The notes below the pieces were generated by a model that was not told the DNA's origin, ran no database searches, and was given only the letters and a program-made list of their open reading frames with translations. A stretch of DNA of 64,000 bases from Paenibacillus faecis (lineage in GTDB: Bacteria > Bacillota > Bacilli > Paenibacillales > Paenibacillaceae). Positions 8,886-18,344 of the stretch are shown here, in pieces. The stretch is from the NCBI RefSeq assembly GCF_008084145.1, contig NZ_VSDO01000001.1, positions 1,006,840 to 1,070,839 on the forward strand, read 5' to 3'. Every line of letters begins with the position of its first letter. Position 1 is the stretch's first letter. A program made the translations under genes and the position numbers.

Positions 8886-9446
8886 ATGAATTTCTATGAA
8901 CAGCGAATATTGCCTGCGTCGCGGCAGATGAAAGATTTGGAGAAGGCCGTGGCCTCCTCGTATGAGTATCTCGTGCTGCTCGATGTCCATATCGCCCAGC
9001 TCAAACACGCCTGCGGCATGGTGCATCAAGCGAACAAAAAGCTGTTTTTGCACATGGATCTGATTCAAGGCCTGCAGAGCGACGGATACGCGACCGAGTA
9101 TCTTTGCCAGGAGTACCGGCCTTACGGGATATTATCCACCAAGTCCAGCGTCATTCAAAAGGCAAAGCAAAAAGGTGTCGTCGCCGTGCAGCGCATCTTT
9201 TTGATTGACAACAGCGCCTTGGAGAAAAGCTGCAAGCTGCTGGAGAGCACGCAGCCGGATGTCATCGAAGTTTTGCCCGGCGGCATGCCGAGCGTGATCC
9301 GCAAGGTGAAAGACCGAACGAACCTGCCGATTCTGGCGGGCGGATTCATCTCTTCAAAAACTGATGTAGAACTGGCTCTGCAAGCGGGCGCCGAAGCGGT
9401 GACCACTTCGAACAAGAATTTGTGGCGAGAATTTGAAAAAAAGTGA
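8886..9446 (+). CDS. glpP: Glycerol-3-phosphate-responsive antiterminator GlpP
   Basis: At 186 residues this matches GlpP in length and sequence, including LLDVHIAQLK, VHQANKKLFLHMDLI, the central GILSTKSSVIQKAKQ and the late LPGGMPSVI...ILAGGFI and AVTTSNKNLW motifs of a TIM-barrel-like fold. In Bacillus subtilis GlpP with glycerol-3-phosphate binds the leader RNA of glp transcripts and stops early termination. Here glpF-glpK and glpD both have matching leader terminators downstream. AAAGGGG precedes the ATG. The next promoter begins one base after the stop codon, so glpFK has its own transcript. Confidence 0.95.
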   Translation: MNFYEQRILPASRQMKDLEKAVASSYEYLVLLDVHIAQLKHACGMVHQANKKLFLHMDLIQGLQSDGYATEYLCQEYRPYGILSTKSSVIQKAKQKGVVAVQRIFLIDNSALEKSCKLLESTQPDVIEVLPGGMPSVIRKVKDRTNLPILAGGFISSKTDVELALQAGAEAVTTSNKNLWREFEKK

Positions 9447-9475
9447 TTGACAACGTTTACAAATTTAAATAAAAT
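9447..9475 (+). promoter_or_regulatory. glpFK promoter overlapping a cre-like CcpA site
   Basis: TTGACA (9447-9452) and TAAAAT (9470-9475) are 17 bp apart. TGACAACGTTTACA (9448-9461) overlaps the -35 box and matches the cre consensus TGWAANCGNTNWCA at all but one position. This predicts repression by CcpA on preferred sugars. Confidence 0.85.
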
Positions 9476-9509
9476 TTGATTCAAGTTAATAATGTTATGG
9501 AGACTCGGA

Positions 9510-9576
9510 GATCTACATGGAAGGTGCCCCACCCCGGCATGGGTGGTTTGAGCGCATACTTGATGTAGGTCTTTTT
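9510..9576 (+). promoter_or_regulatory. GlpP-dependent leader terminator ahead of glpF
   Basis: GATCTACAT (9510-9518) pairs with ATGTAGGTC (9563-9571), with one G-U pair, enclosing an inner hairpin CCACCC/GGGTGG, and five T follow. The terminator lies in the leader 40 bp before glpF. With GlpP encoded upstream, it should be read through only when glycerol-3-phosphate is present. Confidence 0.85.
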
Positions 9577-9615
9577 GTGTTCTCCGAACATGGATAATCA
9601 TGGGGAGGGGTTTTC

Positions 9616-10428
9616 ATGTCAGCGTTTTGGGGAGAGTTGATTGGAACCATGATACTGATTGCACTGGGCGGAGGCGTATGTGCAGGCGTATCACTTAAAA
9701 AATCTTTTGCGGCGAATTCGGGCTGGATCGTCATCACGTTGGGTTGGGGGCTGGCGGTCGCGATGGGCGCCTATGCGGTAGGTTCGATCAGCGGCGCCCA
9801 TCTCAATCCGGCGCTGACCCTGGGGCTGGCGCTGATTGGGAATTTCCCCTGGGCCGACGTCCCCTCGTACATCGCGGCGCAAATGCTCGGGGCCATCCTC
9901 GGGGCCGTCATTGTGTACCTGCATTATTTGCCGCATTGGAAGGCGACGGAAGATCCGGCCACCAAGTTGGGTGTATTCGCCACTGGTCCGGCCGTGTTCC
10001 ATCCTTTCTCCAACTTGATGAGCGAAATGATCGGGACGTTCATTCTGGTGCTCGGGATTTTGGCCATCGGCGCCAACAAGTTTACGGATGGGCTAAACCC
10101 GCTGATCGTCGGCTTTCTGATCGTCAGCATTGGCTTGTCGCTAGGCGGAACGACCGGATATGCGATCAATCCGGCGCGCGACTTGGGACCGAGAATCGCG
10201 CATGCGCTGCTGCCGATCGCGGGCAAAGGCGGCTCCAACTGGAGGTACGCCTGGATCCCGGTCGTAGGGCCGCTGCTGGGCGGGTCGCTGGGGGCGCTAT
10301 TTTACAAGAACGTATTCCTGGGCCAATCGGACCCGGCCATTTGGGTCGTGGCGGGTATAGCGGTCATCATCTTCGGTATCGCGCTTATTTTCTCCGGCAA
10401 AAGCGTCAAACACAGCGTATCATTGTAA
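9616..10428 (+). CDS. glpF: Glycerol uptake facilitator, aquaglyceroporin
   Basis: A 270-residue integral membrane channel of the MIP family. The two half-helix motifs are HLNPALTLG in the first half and INPARDLGPR in the second; the Asp after the second NPAR is the mark of glycerol rather than water channels. Six hydrophobic segments run through the protein. It lets glycerol diffuse into the cell, where GlpK traps it. GGGGAGGGG lies before the ATG. It is followed by glpK after 52 bp and shares its promoter, cre-like site and leader terminator. Confidence 0.95.
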   Translation: MSAFWGELIGTMILIALGGGVCAGVSLKKSFAANSGWIVITLGWGLAVAMGAYAVGSISGAHLNPALTLGLALIGNFPWADVPSYIAAQMLGAILGAVIVYLHYLPHWKATEDPATKLGVFATGPAVFHPFSNLMSEMIGTFILVLGILAIGANKFTDGLNPLIVGFLIVSIGLSLGGTTGYAINPARDLGPRIAHALLPIAGKGGSNWRYAWIPVVGPLLGGSLGALFYKNVFLGQSDPAIWVVAGIAVIIFGIALIFSGKSVKHSVSL

Positions 10429-10456
10429 GCGCAATCATATGATTGATCATACTTAA

Positions 10457-11971
<1,515 letters not shown>

Positions 11972-12001
11972 GGCCGGAAATATGCTACAATTTTTAGAGG
12001 T

Positions 12002-12173
12002 TGTTCAAAAAGTCATCTTTCCAGGACGAAGCAGAGCTCGTGAAGTGGATTCGACGTCGAATCTTGAATTCAGCCGGGCCCTCCGTTGCTCACGTAGATC
12101 TGTCTACGCTCCGCTACTCGGTCCCTGGCTTCATCCAACCTTCTCGGTCCTGAAAACCTGAACTTTTTGAACA
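12002..12173 (+). repeat. 172-bp MITE-like element with 12-bp terminal inverted repeats
   Basis: TGTTCAAAAAGT (12002-12013) and ACTTTTTGAACA (12162-12173) are exact inverted ends around a gene-free core containing CCAGGACGAAGCAGAGC and TCTCGGTCCTGAAAACC. It lies between glpK and the glpD leader. I recognise this kind of sequence as recurrent in Paenibacillus genomes, but only one copy is in the window and no target duplication is clear. Confidence 0.7.
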
Positions 12174-12195
12174 CGTACTATTAATAAGTTAATAT
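12167..12195 (+). promoter_or_regulatory. glpD promoter using the MITE end as its -35 box
   Basis: TTGAAC (12167-12172) and TAATAT (12190-12195) are 17 bp apart. The -35 box lies entirely inside the right inverted repeat of the MITE-like element, and the -10 box lies outside it. Confidence 0.65.
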
Positions 12196-12218
12196 TTAAA
12201 TTCGGTTGGAGAAGCTTG

Positions 12219-12269
12219 AAACCGCAATTACACTTTAGCCCTGGGCTGAGGTGTCATTGCGGTTTTTTT
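12219..12269 (+). promoter_or_regulatory. GlpP-dependent leader terminator ahead of glpD
   Basis: AAACCGCAAT (12219-12228) pairs perfectly with ATTGCGGTTT (12256-12265), with an inner AGCCC/GGGCT helix, then a run of T to 12269. It lies 70 bp before glpD. Its position matches the GlpP-controlled glpD leader of B. subtilis. Confidence 0.85.
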
Positions 12270-12338
12270 GTTCATTACGGTCAGAGGTTGTTGAAACCGC
12301 ACTATTACGCCGTCTTTATGACGAGGGAGGTTATTGGA

Positions 12339-14006
12339 ATGACAGTGACATTTTCCGCGACAAACCGCAAAGCGATAGTGGAAGCCATGAAGCAGCAACC
12401 GCTGGATCTTATTGTGATCGGCGGAGGGATTACCGGGGCCGGCATCGCCTTGGATGCGGCGACGAGGGGGCTGAACACGGCGCTGTTCGAGATGCAGGAT
12501 TTTGCCGCCGGCACCTCCAGCCGCTCGACCAAGCTGGTGCATGGCGGCCTTCGCTACCTGAAGCAGTTTGATGTCAAAACGGTGTCGGAAGTCGGTAAAG
12601 AACGCGCCATCGTTTACGAGAACGGCCCGCATGTGACAACGCCGGAATGGATGCTGCTGCCCCTCTATCGCGGCGGCACATTCGGCAAATTCAGCACGGG
12701 CATCGGCCTGCGCGTCTACGACTTCCTGGCCGGGGTCAAGCGCGGCGAACGGCGCCGGATGCTGCCGCGGCAGGAGACGCTGGCCCGCGAGCCGCTGCTG
12801 AAACAGGAGGGGCTCGTGGGCGGCGGTTATTATGTGGAATACCGGACGGACGACGCCCGTTTGACGATTGAAGTTATGAAAGAAGCCGTTCGCTATGGCG
12901 CTAAGGCTATAAATTATATGAAGGTCGAATCTTTTTTATATGAAAACAACAAGGTTGCCGGCGTTCGCGTGGTGGATCAATTGGACGGCTCGGCGTACGA
13001 ATTCCGGGCGAAGAAAATCATCAACGCCTCGGGGCCCTGGGTCGATGAGCTTCGCGACAAAGACGGGTCCAAGACCGGGAAGCACCTTCAATTGTCCAAA
13101 GGGGTCCATTTGGTCATCGATCAATCAAAGTTTCCGTTGAAGCAGGCCATTTACTTCGATACGCCGGACGGGCGGATGGTCTTCGCCATCCCGCGCGGCG
13201 GCAAGACGTACGTAGGCACGACGGATACGTTTTACAAAGCCGATCCGATTCATCCTGTCATGACGAAGGAAGACCGCGATTATATTATGGCGGCGATTCG
13301 CTACATGTTTCCGGCGGTTCAGCTTGCCGAGGCGGACATCGAATCCAGTTGGGCCGGCGTGCGGCCGCTCATTTACGAGGAGGGGAAAAGCGCCTCCGAA
13401 ATCTCCCGCCGGGATGAAATCTGGCAATCTCCGTCCGGATTGATTACGATCGCCGGCGGCAAGCTTACCGGCTACCGCAAAATGGCCGAAACGATCGTCG
13501 ATCTGGTCATGCGGCTATTAAGCCGGGAGGAAGGATTGGCGTTCGTGGCTGCGAAGACGAAACACCTGCCGATCTCCGGCGGCCATGTAGGCGGCTCCGA
13601 CGCTTTTCCGCAGTTTGTCCGGCAAAAAAGCGAGGAAGGCGTTCGCCGCGGTTTGGATGCCGCGCTTGCCGAACACTGGGCGCGTCTGTACGGCTCCAAC
13701 GTCGACCGGATCTTCGAACTGGCGGAGCGCCGGCGGGAAGGCGCGGAACAAAGCGGACTGCCGCCGGAAGTGCTCGTCCCGCTCCTCTATGCCATCGATG
13801 AAGAAATGACCGTCAAACCGGTGGACTTCTTCATTCGCCGTACGGGCGCGCTGTTCTTCAACATCCGGTGGGTACGCGAATGGAAGCAGCCTGTGATCGA
13901 ATTTATGGCCTCCGCCTTCGGCTGGACCCCGGAACAGCGCGAAGCATATACGCAAGAGTTGGACATCGCCCTGCATCAAGCGGTCACTCCGCAGACGGAG
14001 CAGTGA
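12339..14006 (+). CDS. glpD: Aerobic glycerol-3-phosphate dehydrogenase
   Basis: The 555-residue flavoprotein oxidises glycerol-3-phosphate to dihydroxyacetone phosphate and passes electrons to the quinone pool at the membrane. The FAD fold is plain at the N-terminus ([18 protein letters not shown]), followed by [17 protein letters not shown] and later [16 protein letters not shown], all typical of GlpD. The start at 12339 gives the usual family length and has GGGAGG 8 bases upstream; the open frame extends further up but without a ribosome site. Transcription starts at its own promoter and must pass the GlpP leader terminator, so it is coordinated with glpFK. Confidence 0.96.
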   Translation: MTVTFSATNRKAIVEAMKQQPLDLIVIGGGITGAGIALDAATRGLNTALFEMQDFAAGTSSRSTKLVHGGLRYLKQFDVKTVSEVGKERAIVYENGPHVTTPEWMLLPLYRGGTFGKFSTGIGLRVYDFLAGVKRGERRRMLPRQETLAREPLLKQEGLVGGGYYVEYRTDDARLTIEVMKEAVRYGAKAINYMKVESFLYENNKVAGVRVVDQLDGSAYEFRAKKIINASGPWVDELRDKDGSKTGKHLQLSKGVHLVIDQSKFPLKQAIYFDTPDGRMVFAIPRGGKTYVGTTDTFYKADPIHPVMTKEDRDYIMAAIRYMFPAVQLAEADIESSWAGVRPLIYEEGKSASEISRRDEIWQSPSGLITIAGGKLTGYRKMAETIVDLVMRLLSREEGLAFVAAKTKHLPISGGHVGGSDAFPQFVRQKSEEGVRRGLDAALAEHWARLYGSNVDRIFELAERRREGAEQSGLPPEVLVPLLYAIDEEMTVKPVDFFIRRTGALFFNIRWVREWKQPVIEFMASAFGWTPEQREAYTQELDIALHQAVTPQTEQ

Positions 14007-14103
14007 TGCATGAGCCCCGTCAGCAGATGAGCTATATTAAATACGGATCGTTTCTATCGCAGCACTACGGGTTGAATCTCAAAAATCTGAAAACCCCAAG
14101 CAG

Positions 14104-14140
14104 AAAAATGGCCCCGCAGTTTACTTGCGGGGCCATCTTG
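14104..14140. terminator. Bidirectional terminator between glpD and the RCC1-repeat gene
   Basis: TGGCCCCGCA (14109-14118) pairs with TGCGGGGCCA (14126-14135). Five A flank the left arm, giving a U-run on the minus strand, so it can serve both convergent genes. Confidence 0.8.
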
Positions 14141-14154
14141 TCGCACTTCACCTC

Positions 14155-14191
14155 AAAAAATCTTCTTCTTAACCCGGTCATCCTTCAAAAT
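14155..14191 (-). repeat. Orphan copy of the cotJC 3' end
   Basis: Thirty-seven bp match 16148-16184 with one mismatch. At the second site this DNA encodes the last residues of CotJC (ILKDDRDKKKIF); here it is an isolated tail. The two copies are direct repeats 1,993 bp apart and enclose the RCC1 gene and a small gene. Confidence 0.85.
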
Positions 14192-14253
14192 TGCCTAACA
14201 TTATGCTCGCTGCCCACCCAATAGAGCGAAGAACCAAAAAAGCAGTAGGAAGT

Positions 14254-15480
14254 TTAATTCCTTGCCCTCAGGCTGGAAAGCTTTACAGGGGTGGTTTGCA
14301 TGGCATTGTTATATATATCCACACCGTTACCTTTCACGGTTCCCAAGTTGCCATTGCTGCTGCGGCCAAACAACCAGACAGAGCCATCCGTTTTAACAAC
14401 AATGGTATGGTTGCCGCCGCTGCTAACGAAGGCTATATGATCCATCAATTTGACAGGGACGGTCTGCACGTAGAAATCTCCATGCCCAATATTCATTTCC
14501 TCGTTTCCGGTGTCGCCAATGCCCAACTGTCCCATGCCATTATTTCCGAACATCCATAATGAGCCATCCGCCTTGACTACGGCGGTGTGGCTGCCGCCAC
14601 AGCTGACAGACACTGCGCCATCCATTACTTTTTCCGGGACGATAATGTTTTTAGTGCCTTTGAGACCGTTGCCCAGACGTCCTCCTTCGTTAAATCCCCA
14701 TGTCCACAGGGAACCATCAGTCTTGACGGCGGCAGTGTGTAGTGCGCCTAGGCTAATGGCGGTCACATTGTCCATCACCTTAACAGGGACTAGGGAATCC
14801 TTTGTGGTGCCGTTGCCCAACTGTCCTTGTCCGTTACGTCCCCACATCCACAGAGTGCCGTCAGTCTTGATGGCGGCAGCGTGGCGGAATTCGCTGAGAC
14901 TAACGGAAGCCACATTGTCCATCACCTTAACAGGGATTAAGGAATCCTTTGTGGTGCCGTTGCCCAGCTGCCCATAGTCGTTAGCTCCCCACATCCAAAG
15001 GGAACCATCTGTTTTGATAGCGGCAGTATAGCCAGAAGTGACAGAACTTCCTCCAAGACTAACAGCAGCGACATTATCCATCACCTTAACAGGAACTAAG
15101 GAATTCTTTGTGGTGCCGTTGCCCAATTGCCCGTAGTAGTTCTCCCCCCACATCCAGAGGGAGCCGTCAGTCTTAATCGCAGCAGTGTTTTTTCCGCCAG
15201 AACTGACAGAAACTACATTATTCAACACTTTTATCGGAACGGTTTGATAGGTGAAATCCCCTTTTGTTTTAGCGTTACCACGGCCGCCATTTCCTAATTG
15301 TCCTTCTTCGTTAAGTCCCCACATCCAGAGGGAACCGTTCGCATCAATTAAGCCGCTATGATCACTGCCTGCGCTCACAGCGGTCGGGCTGTTCACCGTA
15401 CCTGTGCTGGCCATTGCCGGAACGGTTAAGCCGAGGCATAATACCAATGCCAGAGCAGGAAAAAGCAGTTTTCTATTCAA
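14254..15480 (-). CDS. Secreted RCC1-repeat beta-propeller protein
   Basis: The protein has a signal peptide (NRKLLFPALALVLCLGL, cut after AMA) and then seven RCC1-type repeats built on (S/T)LWMWGxNxxGQLGNG, the unit length being about 50 residues, which fits one seven-bladed propeller. Several units are nearly identical (TTKDSLVPVKVMDNV), suggesting recent internal duplication. RCC1 propellers bind proteins; secreted bacterial ones have mostly unknown ligands. The start is taken as TTG at 15480, because GAGAGGAAGG precedes it and it opens the signal peptide; the ATG at 15534 has no ribosome site. The gene sits in a 2 kb block between duplicated cotJC ends, pointing to insertion. Confidence 0.85.
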   Translation of the reverse strand: MNRKLLFPALALVLCLGLTVPAMASTGTVNSPTAVSAGSDHSGLIDANGSLWMWGLNEEGQLGNGGRGNAKTKGDFTYQTVPIKVLNNVVSVSSGGKNTAAIKTDGSLWMWGENYYGQLGNGTTKNSLVPVKVMDNVAAVSLGGSSVTSGYTAAIKTDGSLWMWGANDYGQLGNGTTKDSLIPVKVMDNVASVSLSEFRHAAAIKTDGTLWMWGRNGQGQLGNGTTKDSLVPVKVMDNVTAISLGALHTAAVKTDGSLWTWGFNEGGRLGNGLKGTKNIIVPEKVMDGAVSVSCGGSHTAVVKADGSLWMFGNNGMGQLGIGDTGNEEMNIGHGDFYVQTVPVKLMDHIAFVSSGGNHTIVVKTDGSVWLFGRSSNGNLGTVKGNGVDIYNNAMQTTPVKLSSLRARN

Positions 15481-15818
15481 TCCTTCCTCTCTCCTATCCT
15501 TTAAACCCAAAATTTTACCATCATATGACAGCATTCTAGCACTTTAGGCAAAGAGGGACAAGAATAATATAAGAAGTACCTTCCCCAGCAACTGCATGTA
15601 CTCTCACTTTAGTACCGTACTTAGGTTATTAACTCAACTTTCGCAGAGCCAAAATTAGCTCAAAACAGTATATGTAGCTTAGTTTTAAAGTCAATTGGAT
15701 GGTTGGATTGACAAAAATAGAAAAACACCGCTTCGTTTGGTAAAGTGAAAGTTGAAGAGTAATCACTACCCCACAGAAGGGGGGCCTATTCAAATTCCAT
15801 GATAAGAAGGTGACTGTA

Positions 15819-16022
15819 TTGCTGGAATTTATAGAATGGAATGTGCAAGGAAACCAACATGTTGTTATCTTCTTGCATAATGGTGAAGTTATTAGAGGAA
15901 AAGCTTTGGCTTTTCAAAAGAACATTTTAAGAATTAAATCAGAGGAGGTTATTCATAATATAAATATTGAGGAAATTTCTGATATTTTCAGTATAAGGAA
16001 AGCGGAAGGAATTGAGAATTGA
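15819..16022 (+). CDS. Small conserved-looking protein with an Sm-like pattern, unknown function
   Basis: A protein of about 67 residues rich in beta-strand pattern: QHVVIFLHNGEVIRGKALAF, then ILRIKSEEVIHNINIEEISDI. I do not recognise the family. The layout (two strands with NG turn, a glycine, then a strand and a final EI motif) resembles the small protein at 27,448 and the tail of the protein at 37,146. TTG at 15819 is preferred because AGAAGG lies 8 bases upstream; GTG at 15810 overlaps that site. The gene is AT-rich compared with its neighbours and lies inside the block flanked by cotJC 3' ends, so it probably arrived with the RCC1 gene. Confidence 0.55.
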   Translation: MLEFIEWNVQGNQHVVIFLHNGEVIRGKALAFQKNILRIKSEEVIHNINIEEISDIFSIRKAEGIEN

Positions 16023-16034
16023 GAATTGAGAATT
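16009..16034 (+). repeat. 7-bp tandem repeat across the stop codon
   Basis: GAATTGA is repeated 3.7 times and includes the stop codon of the small gene. It is followed by 110 bp with no feature I can support. Confidence 0.8.
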
Positions 16035-16145
16035 AATAATCTAATTAAATATCCTTAAAGCCCTGTACACAAAAAAAGAACGCTCATCTCTGAACGTCCC
16101 TTACTGCCTTTCCTCACCTTTCCTCTACTCTGAACAAGCTTCTAT

Positions 16146-16715
16146 CTAAAAAATCTTCTTCTTATCCCGGTCATCCTTCAAAATCTCCACGGATTCGCGG
16201 AACCGCAAGCTGTGCACGATCTCCCGCTCGCGCAGGAACTTCAGGCCGTCCTGCAGGTCGACGTCGTCGGTCATGTCGATCAGCCACTGGTATGTAGCCC
16301 GCGCTTTTTCCTCGGCCGCGATATCCTCGTACAGATCGGCGATCGGATCGCCTTTGGCCTGAATGTAGGCGGCTGTAAAGGGAACTCCCGAAGCGTTCTC
16401 GTAGAAGAGCGCCCGGTCATGGGCCACATAATGGCTGTCCAGGCCGGCGGCTTTGAGTTCCTCCACGGTGGCGTCTTTAGTTAATTTATAGACCATGGTA
16501 GCGATCATTTCGAGATGCGCCAGTTCTTCGGTGGCGATGTCGTTAAGGACCCCGATCACTTTATCCGGGATCGTGTACCGCTGATTCATATAACGCAAAG
16601 CGGCCGCCAATTCACCGTCCGCGCCGCCGTACTGCTCCATTAACAGCTTCGCCATATGGATATCGCATTTGCCGACCCGAACCGGATATTGAAGCTTTTT
16701 CTCATAGATCCACAT
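16146..16715 (-). CDS. cotJC: Spore coat protein CotJC, manganese-catalase-like
   Basis: The 189-residue protein matches CotJC, a ferritin-like four-helix protein related to manganese catalases. Metal-site candidates are the Glu in LLMEQYGG, the EELAHLEM motif near residue 65, and EDIAAEEKARATYQ near 135. In Bacillus, CotJC is made in the mother cell under sigma-E and is placed in the inner spore coat. It is the last gene of cotJABC. The start ATG has an AGGAGG-like site upstream. Its last 12 codons are duplicated 2 kb away beyond the RCC1 gene. Confidence 0.93.
   Translation of the reverse strand: MWIYEKKLQYPVRVGKCDIHMAKLLMEQYGGADGELAAALRYMNQRYTIPDKVIGVLNDIATEELAHLEMIATMVYKLTKDATVEELKAAGLDSHYVAHDRALFYENASGVPFTAAYIQAKGDPIADLYEDIAAEEKARATYQWLIDMTDDVDLQDGLKFLREREIVHSLRFRESVEILKDDRDKKKIF
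16148..16184 (-). repeat. cotJC 3' end, second copy of the 37-bp direct repeat
   Basis: This is the in-gene partner of 14155-14191. Both copies lie in the same orientation and differ at one base, marking the borders of a 2 kb block. Confidence 0.85.
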
Positions 16716-16763
16716 TGCTTCGTAGTTACCTCCTTTAGCTCTTTAAGTGCAGGCGGCAGGTTT

Positions 16764-17039
16764 TTATACCTGCCATGGCCACGGGGCCTGCGACCATTCC
16801 CACGGATACTTGGAAAAGGAGCGGCCAAAATTTTGCAGCGGCCCGTAAAGTTGCTGAAAATGATTTGCCAAATGCGTCCGCTCCTGGGTTAACTGGTTGA
16901 ACTGCTGGATTGCAGCCAAATCGTCCGGATGGGTATCGAGATAAAGGTTCAGCTCGACAAGCACGAAATCCAGTGCCTGAAGCTTCTCTAATAACGCGTA
17001 GTACTCCGGATCGCAATGCGGTTTGGATGTGGAACTCAT
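16764..17039 (-). CDS. cotJB: Spore coat protein CotJB
   Basis: At 91 residues (MSSTSKPHCDPEYY...) this matches CotJB, with the conserved LEKLQALDFVLVELNLYLDTHP helix and a Pro/Trp-rich end (KYPWEWSQAPWPWQ). The start at 17039 is chosen over upstream in-frame ATGs because AAAGGA lies a suitable distance away. CotJB helps assemble the CotJ proteins into the spore coat. It lies 4 bp after the cotJA stop and 48 bp before cotJC, in one operon. Confidence 0.9.
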   Translation of the reverse strand: MSSTSKPHCDPEYYALLEKLQALDFVLVELNLYLDTHPDDLAAIQQFNQLTQERTHLANHFQQLYGPLQNFGRSFSKYPWEWSQAPWPWQV

Positions 17040-17043
17040 TTCA

Positions 17044-17262
17044 TCACCGTCCTTTTCCCCATCTGGATTCATAGGGACTGTACAATGCGGGCCACAACGT
17101 GCCATGTCTCAAAGCTTCCTGCGGAGTGAACTGGGGCCAATTAGGCGGCTGAAAGCAAATAAACAAATGCGGCGGGGTGCTGTAAGTTTTGCATGTTATG
17201 GGAGGGCATGGATCGCATGGGCCGATAAATGGGGCAAAAGATTGCTCATTCGGAAAACTCAA
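17044..17262 (-). CDS. cotJA: Spore coat-associated protein CotJA
   Basis: The 72-residue protein is Pro-rich and Cys-rich at the N-terminus (PCDPCPPITCKTY), followed by PPHLFICFQPPNWPQF and EALRHGTLWPALYSPY, the conserved CotJA core. The start is TTG at 17262 with AAGGAGG 9 bases upstream. It heads the cotJABC operon. In related species this operon is read by sigma-E; I could not identify a convincing sigma-E promoter in the 80 bp upstream. Confidence 0.88.
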   Translation of the reverse strand: MSFPNEQSFAPFIGPCDPCPPITCKTYSTPPHLFICFQPPNWPQFTPQEALRHGTLWPALYSPYESRWGKGR

Positions 17263-17380
17263 TCTTGACTCCTCCTTCTAAGGGGTTCCATATCTGCACG
17301 GGACAACTTAGCCCCGGCATCCTCATCATTAACATATGACGTTCGCCCAGTTTCTGAACCCGATTTCCCGGGAAGACATA

Positions 17381-17417
17381 AAAAAAACGTCAGATCTTGT
17401 CCGTAAGATCCAACGTT
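17381..17417 (-). terminator. Intrinsic terminator of the 17.4 kb membrane-protein gene
   Basis: AACGTCAGATCTT pairs imperfectly with AAGATCCAACGTT, and the minus-strand RNA ends in a long U-run. It lies 34 bp after the stop of the gene on the minus strand. Confidence 0.75.
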
Positions 17418-17450
17418 GGCCACATTCGGTTTGCTTCCTTGTTCAATCGA

Positions 17451-17732
17451 TTAGAACCTTGCGTTCAAGAAAGCAGGGGTAGCTATCAGAAAAAGGAGAT
17501 AGATAATGGATGTAATCGTGATAGAAAAGGCTGGGTTTTTCTTTTTCGCCCAATAGCAGACTGCTATAAGTATCCCAAGTAACAACAGGAATAGAATCAT
17601 CGACGTATACAACGTTACCGGATCATAAGGAAAAAAGGTTCCCCCAATGGACAGAAGCATGGCAGCCACCAAGAAATAACTAAAACCTCCAAATAAAGCG
17701 CTGATTCCCCAGATCATGAACTCTACTTTCAT
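17451..17732 (-). CDS. Small three-helix membrane protein, unknown function
   Basis: I do not recognise this 93-residue protein. It has three strongly hydrophobic segments, about residues 5-30, 41-61 and 68-88, separated by short loops, with a KKKN motif on one side between the last two, so it is an integral membrane protein with little soluble part. ATG at 17732 follows GGAGG with a 6-base gap; the GTG 12 bp upstream lies within that site. It is a single gene with its own terminator. Nothing nearby suggests a role. Confidence 0.6.
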   Translation of the reverse strand: MKVEFMIWGISALFGGFSYFLVAAMLLSIGGTFFPYDPVTLYTSMILFLLLLGILIAVCYWAKKKNPAFSITITSIIYLLFLIATPAFLNARF

Positions 17733-17840
17733 GGGGGCCTCCACCTCATATACCTTGTATTGTTTCCCAAAACTACCGTTCCATCAGACAACACTGAGCA
17801 CTGCACTGATTAACATAGAATGCCTATATCCGCATGTATT

Positions 17841-17890
17841 TCGCCATCCCCTCTTGGATCGGCCTAAATTCCTGCAGATTTGCATCTTTT
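17841..17890 (+). repeat. R1 fragment
   Basis: About 50 bp match the R1 core end (a CATCCCCTC...GATCGGCCTAAAT block followed by CCTGCAGATTTGCATCTTT), with several substitutions. The rest of the 17,733-18,130 gap has no gene or repeat I can support. Confidence 0.6.
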
Positions 17891-18130
17891 GCGGGATGGA
17901 AGGGTGCTTGCCACCTTGGTTACCGTGGGCTTAACACGGATTTTGATGTCTATGGGCTTGAGCATGAGTATGTACCCGAGTACCTTACTCCAAATCATAG
18001 TTGAAGCAGCGGATAACCCTAGCGTTACGTCAAACCTGACATAGCTGCCAGCCTTTATGAGACTTATTCGCCGATTTTAGCAGCGGCGTTGCGAACTGGG
18101 TCTGATCCCCGCAGTTTCTCTAGCCGCCCG

Positions 18131-18336
18131 CCGAATAACGGCCTTTTGGGCCGTTATTTTGGCCCGATTCGGCTCCACGGGCATAATAGCGGTCAAAAAG
18201 GACCTTATTTACCTTGTGCAGACCCCAAATCAGGGTTTGGGCCGCTTTTTTCCAAAAATAAGAGCCTAAACAGCCGCTATTCAGTTCCAATGAGCCAATT
18301 TCGACAAAATAGCGCCTTAAATGACCCTTATTCACC
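18131..18336 (-). repeat. R2 dispersed repeat, copy B
   Basis: This is the inverted partner of 8491-8700. It is cut at its outer end by the IS4 element, whose 9-bp target duplication begins at 18336. Confidence 0.7.
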
Positions 18337-18344
18337 TCCCCTAC

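Noticed and set aside
15706-15760. TTGACA near 15,706 as promoter of the small gene
   Set aside because: No -10 box at 16-18 bp; the nearest TAAAGT is about 27 bp away.
17263-17345. Sigma-E promoter for cotJABC
   Set aside because: CATATGTTA is only a partial -10 match and no -35 element fits the spacing.
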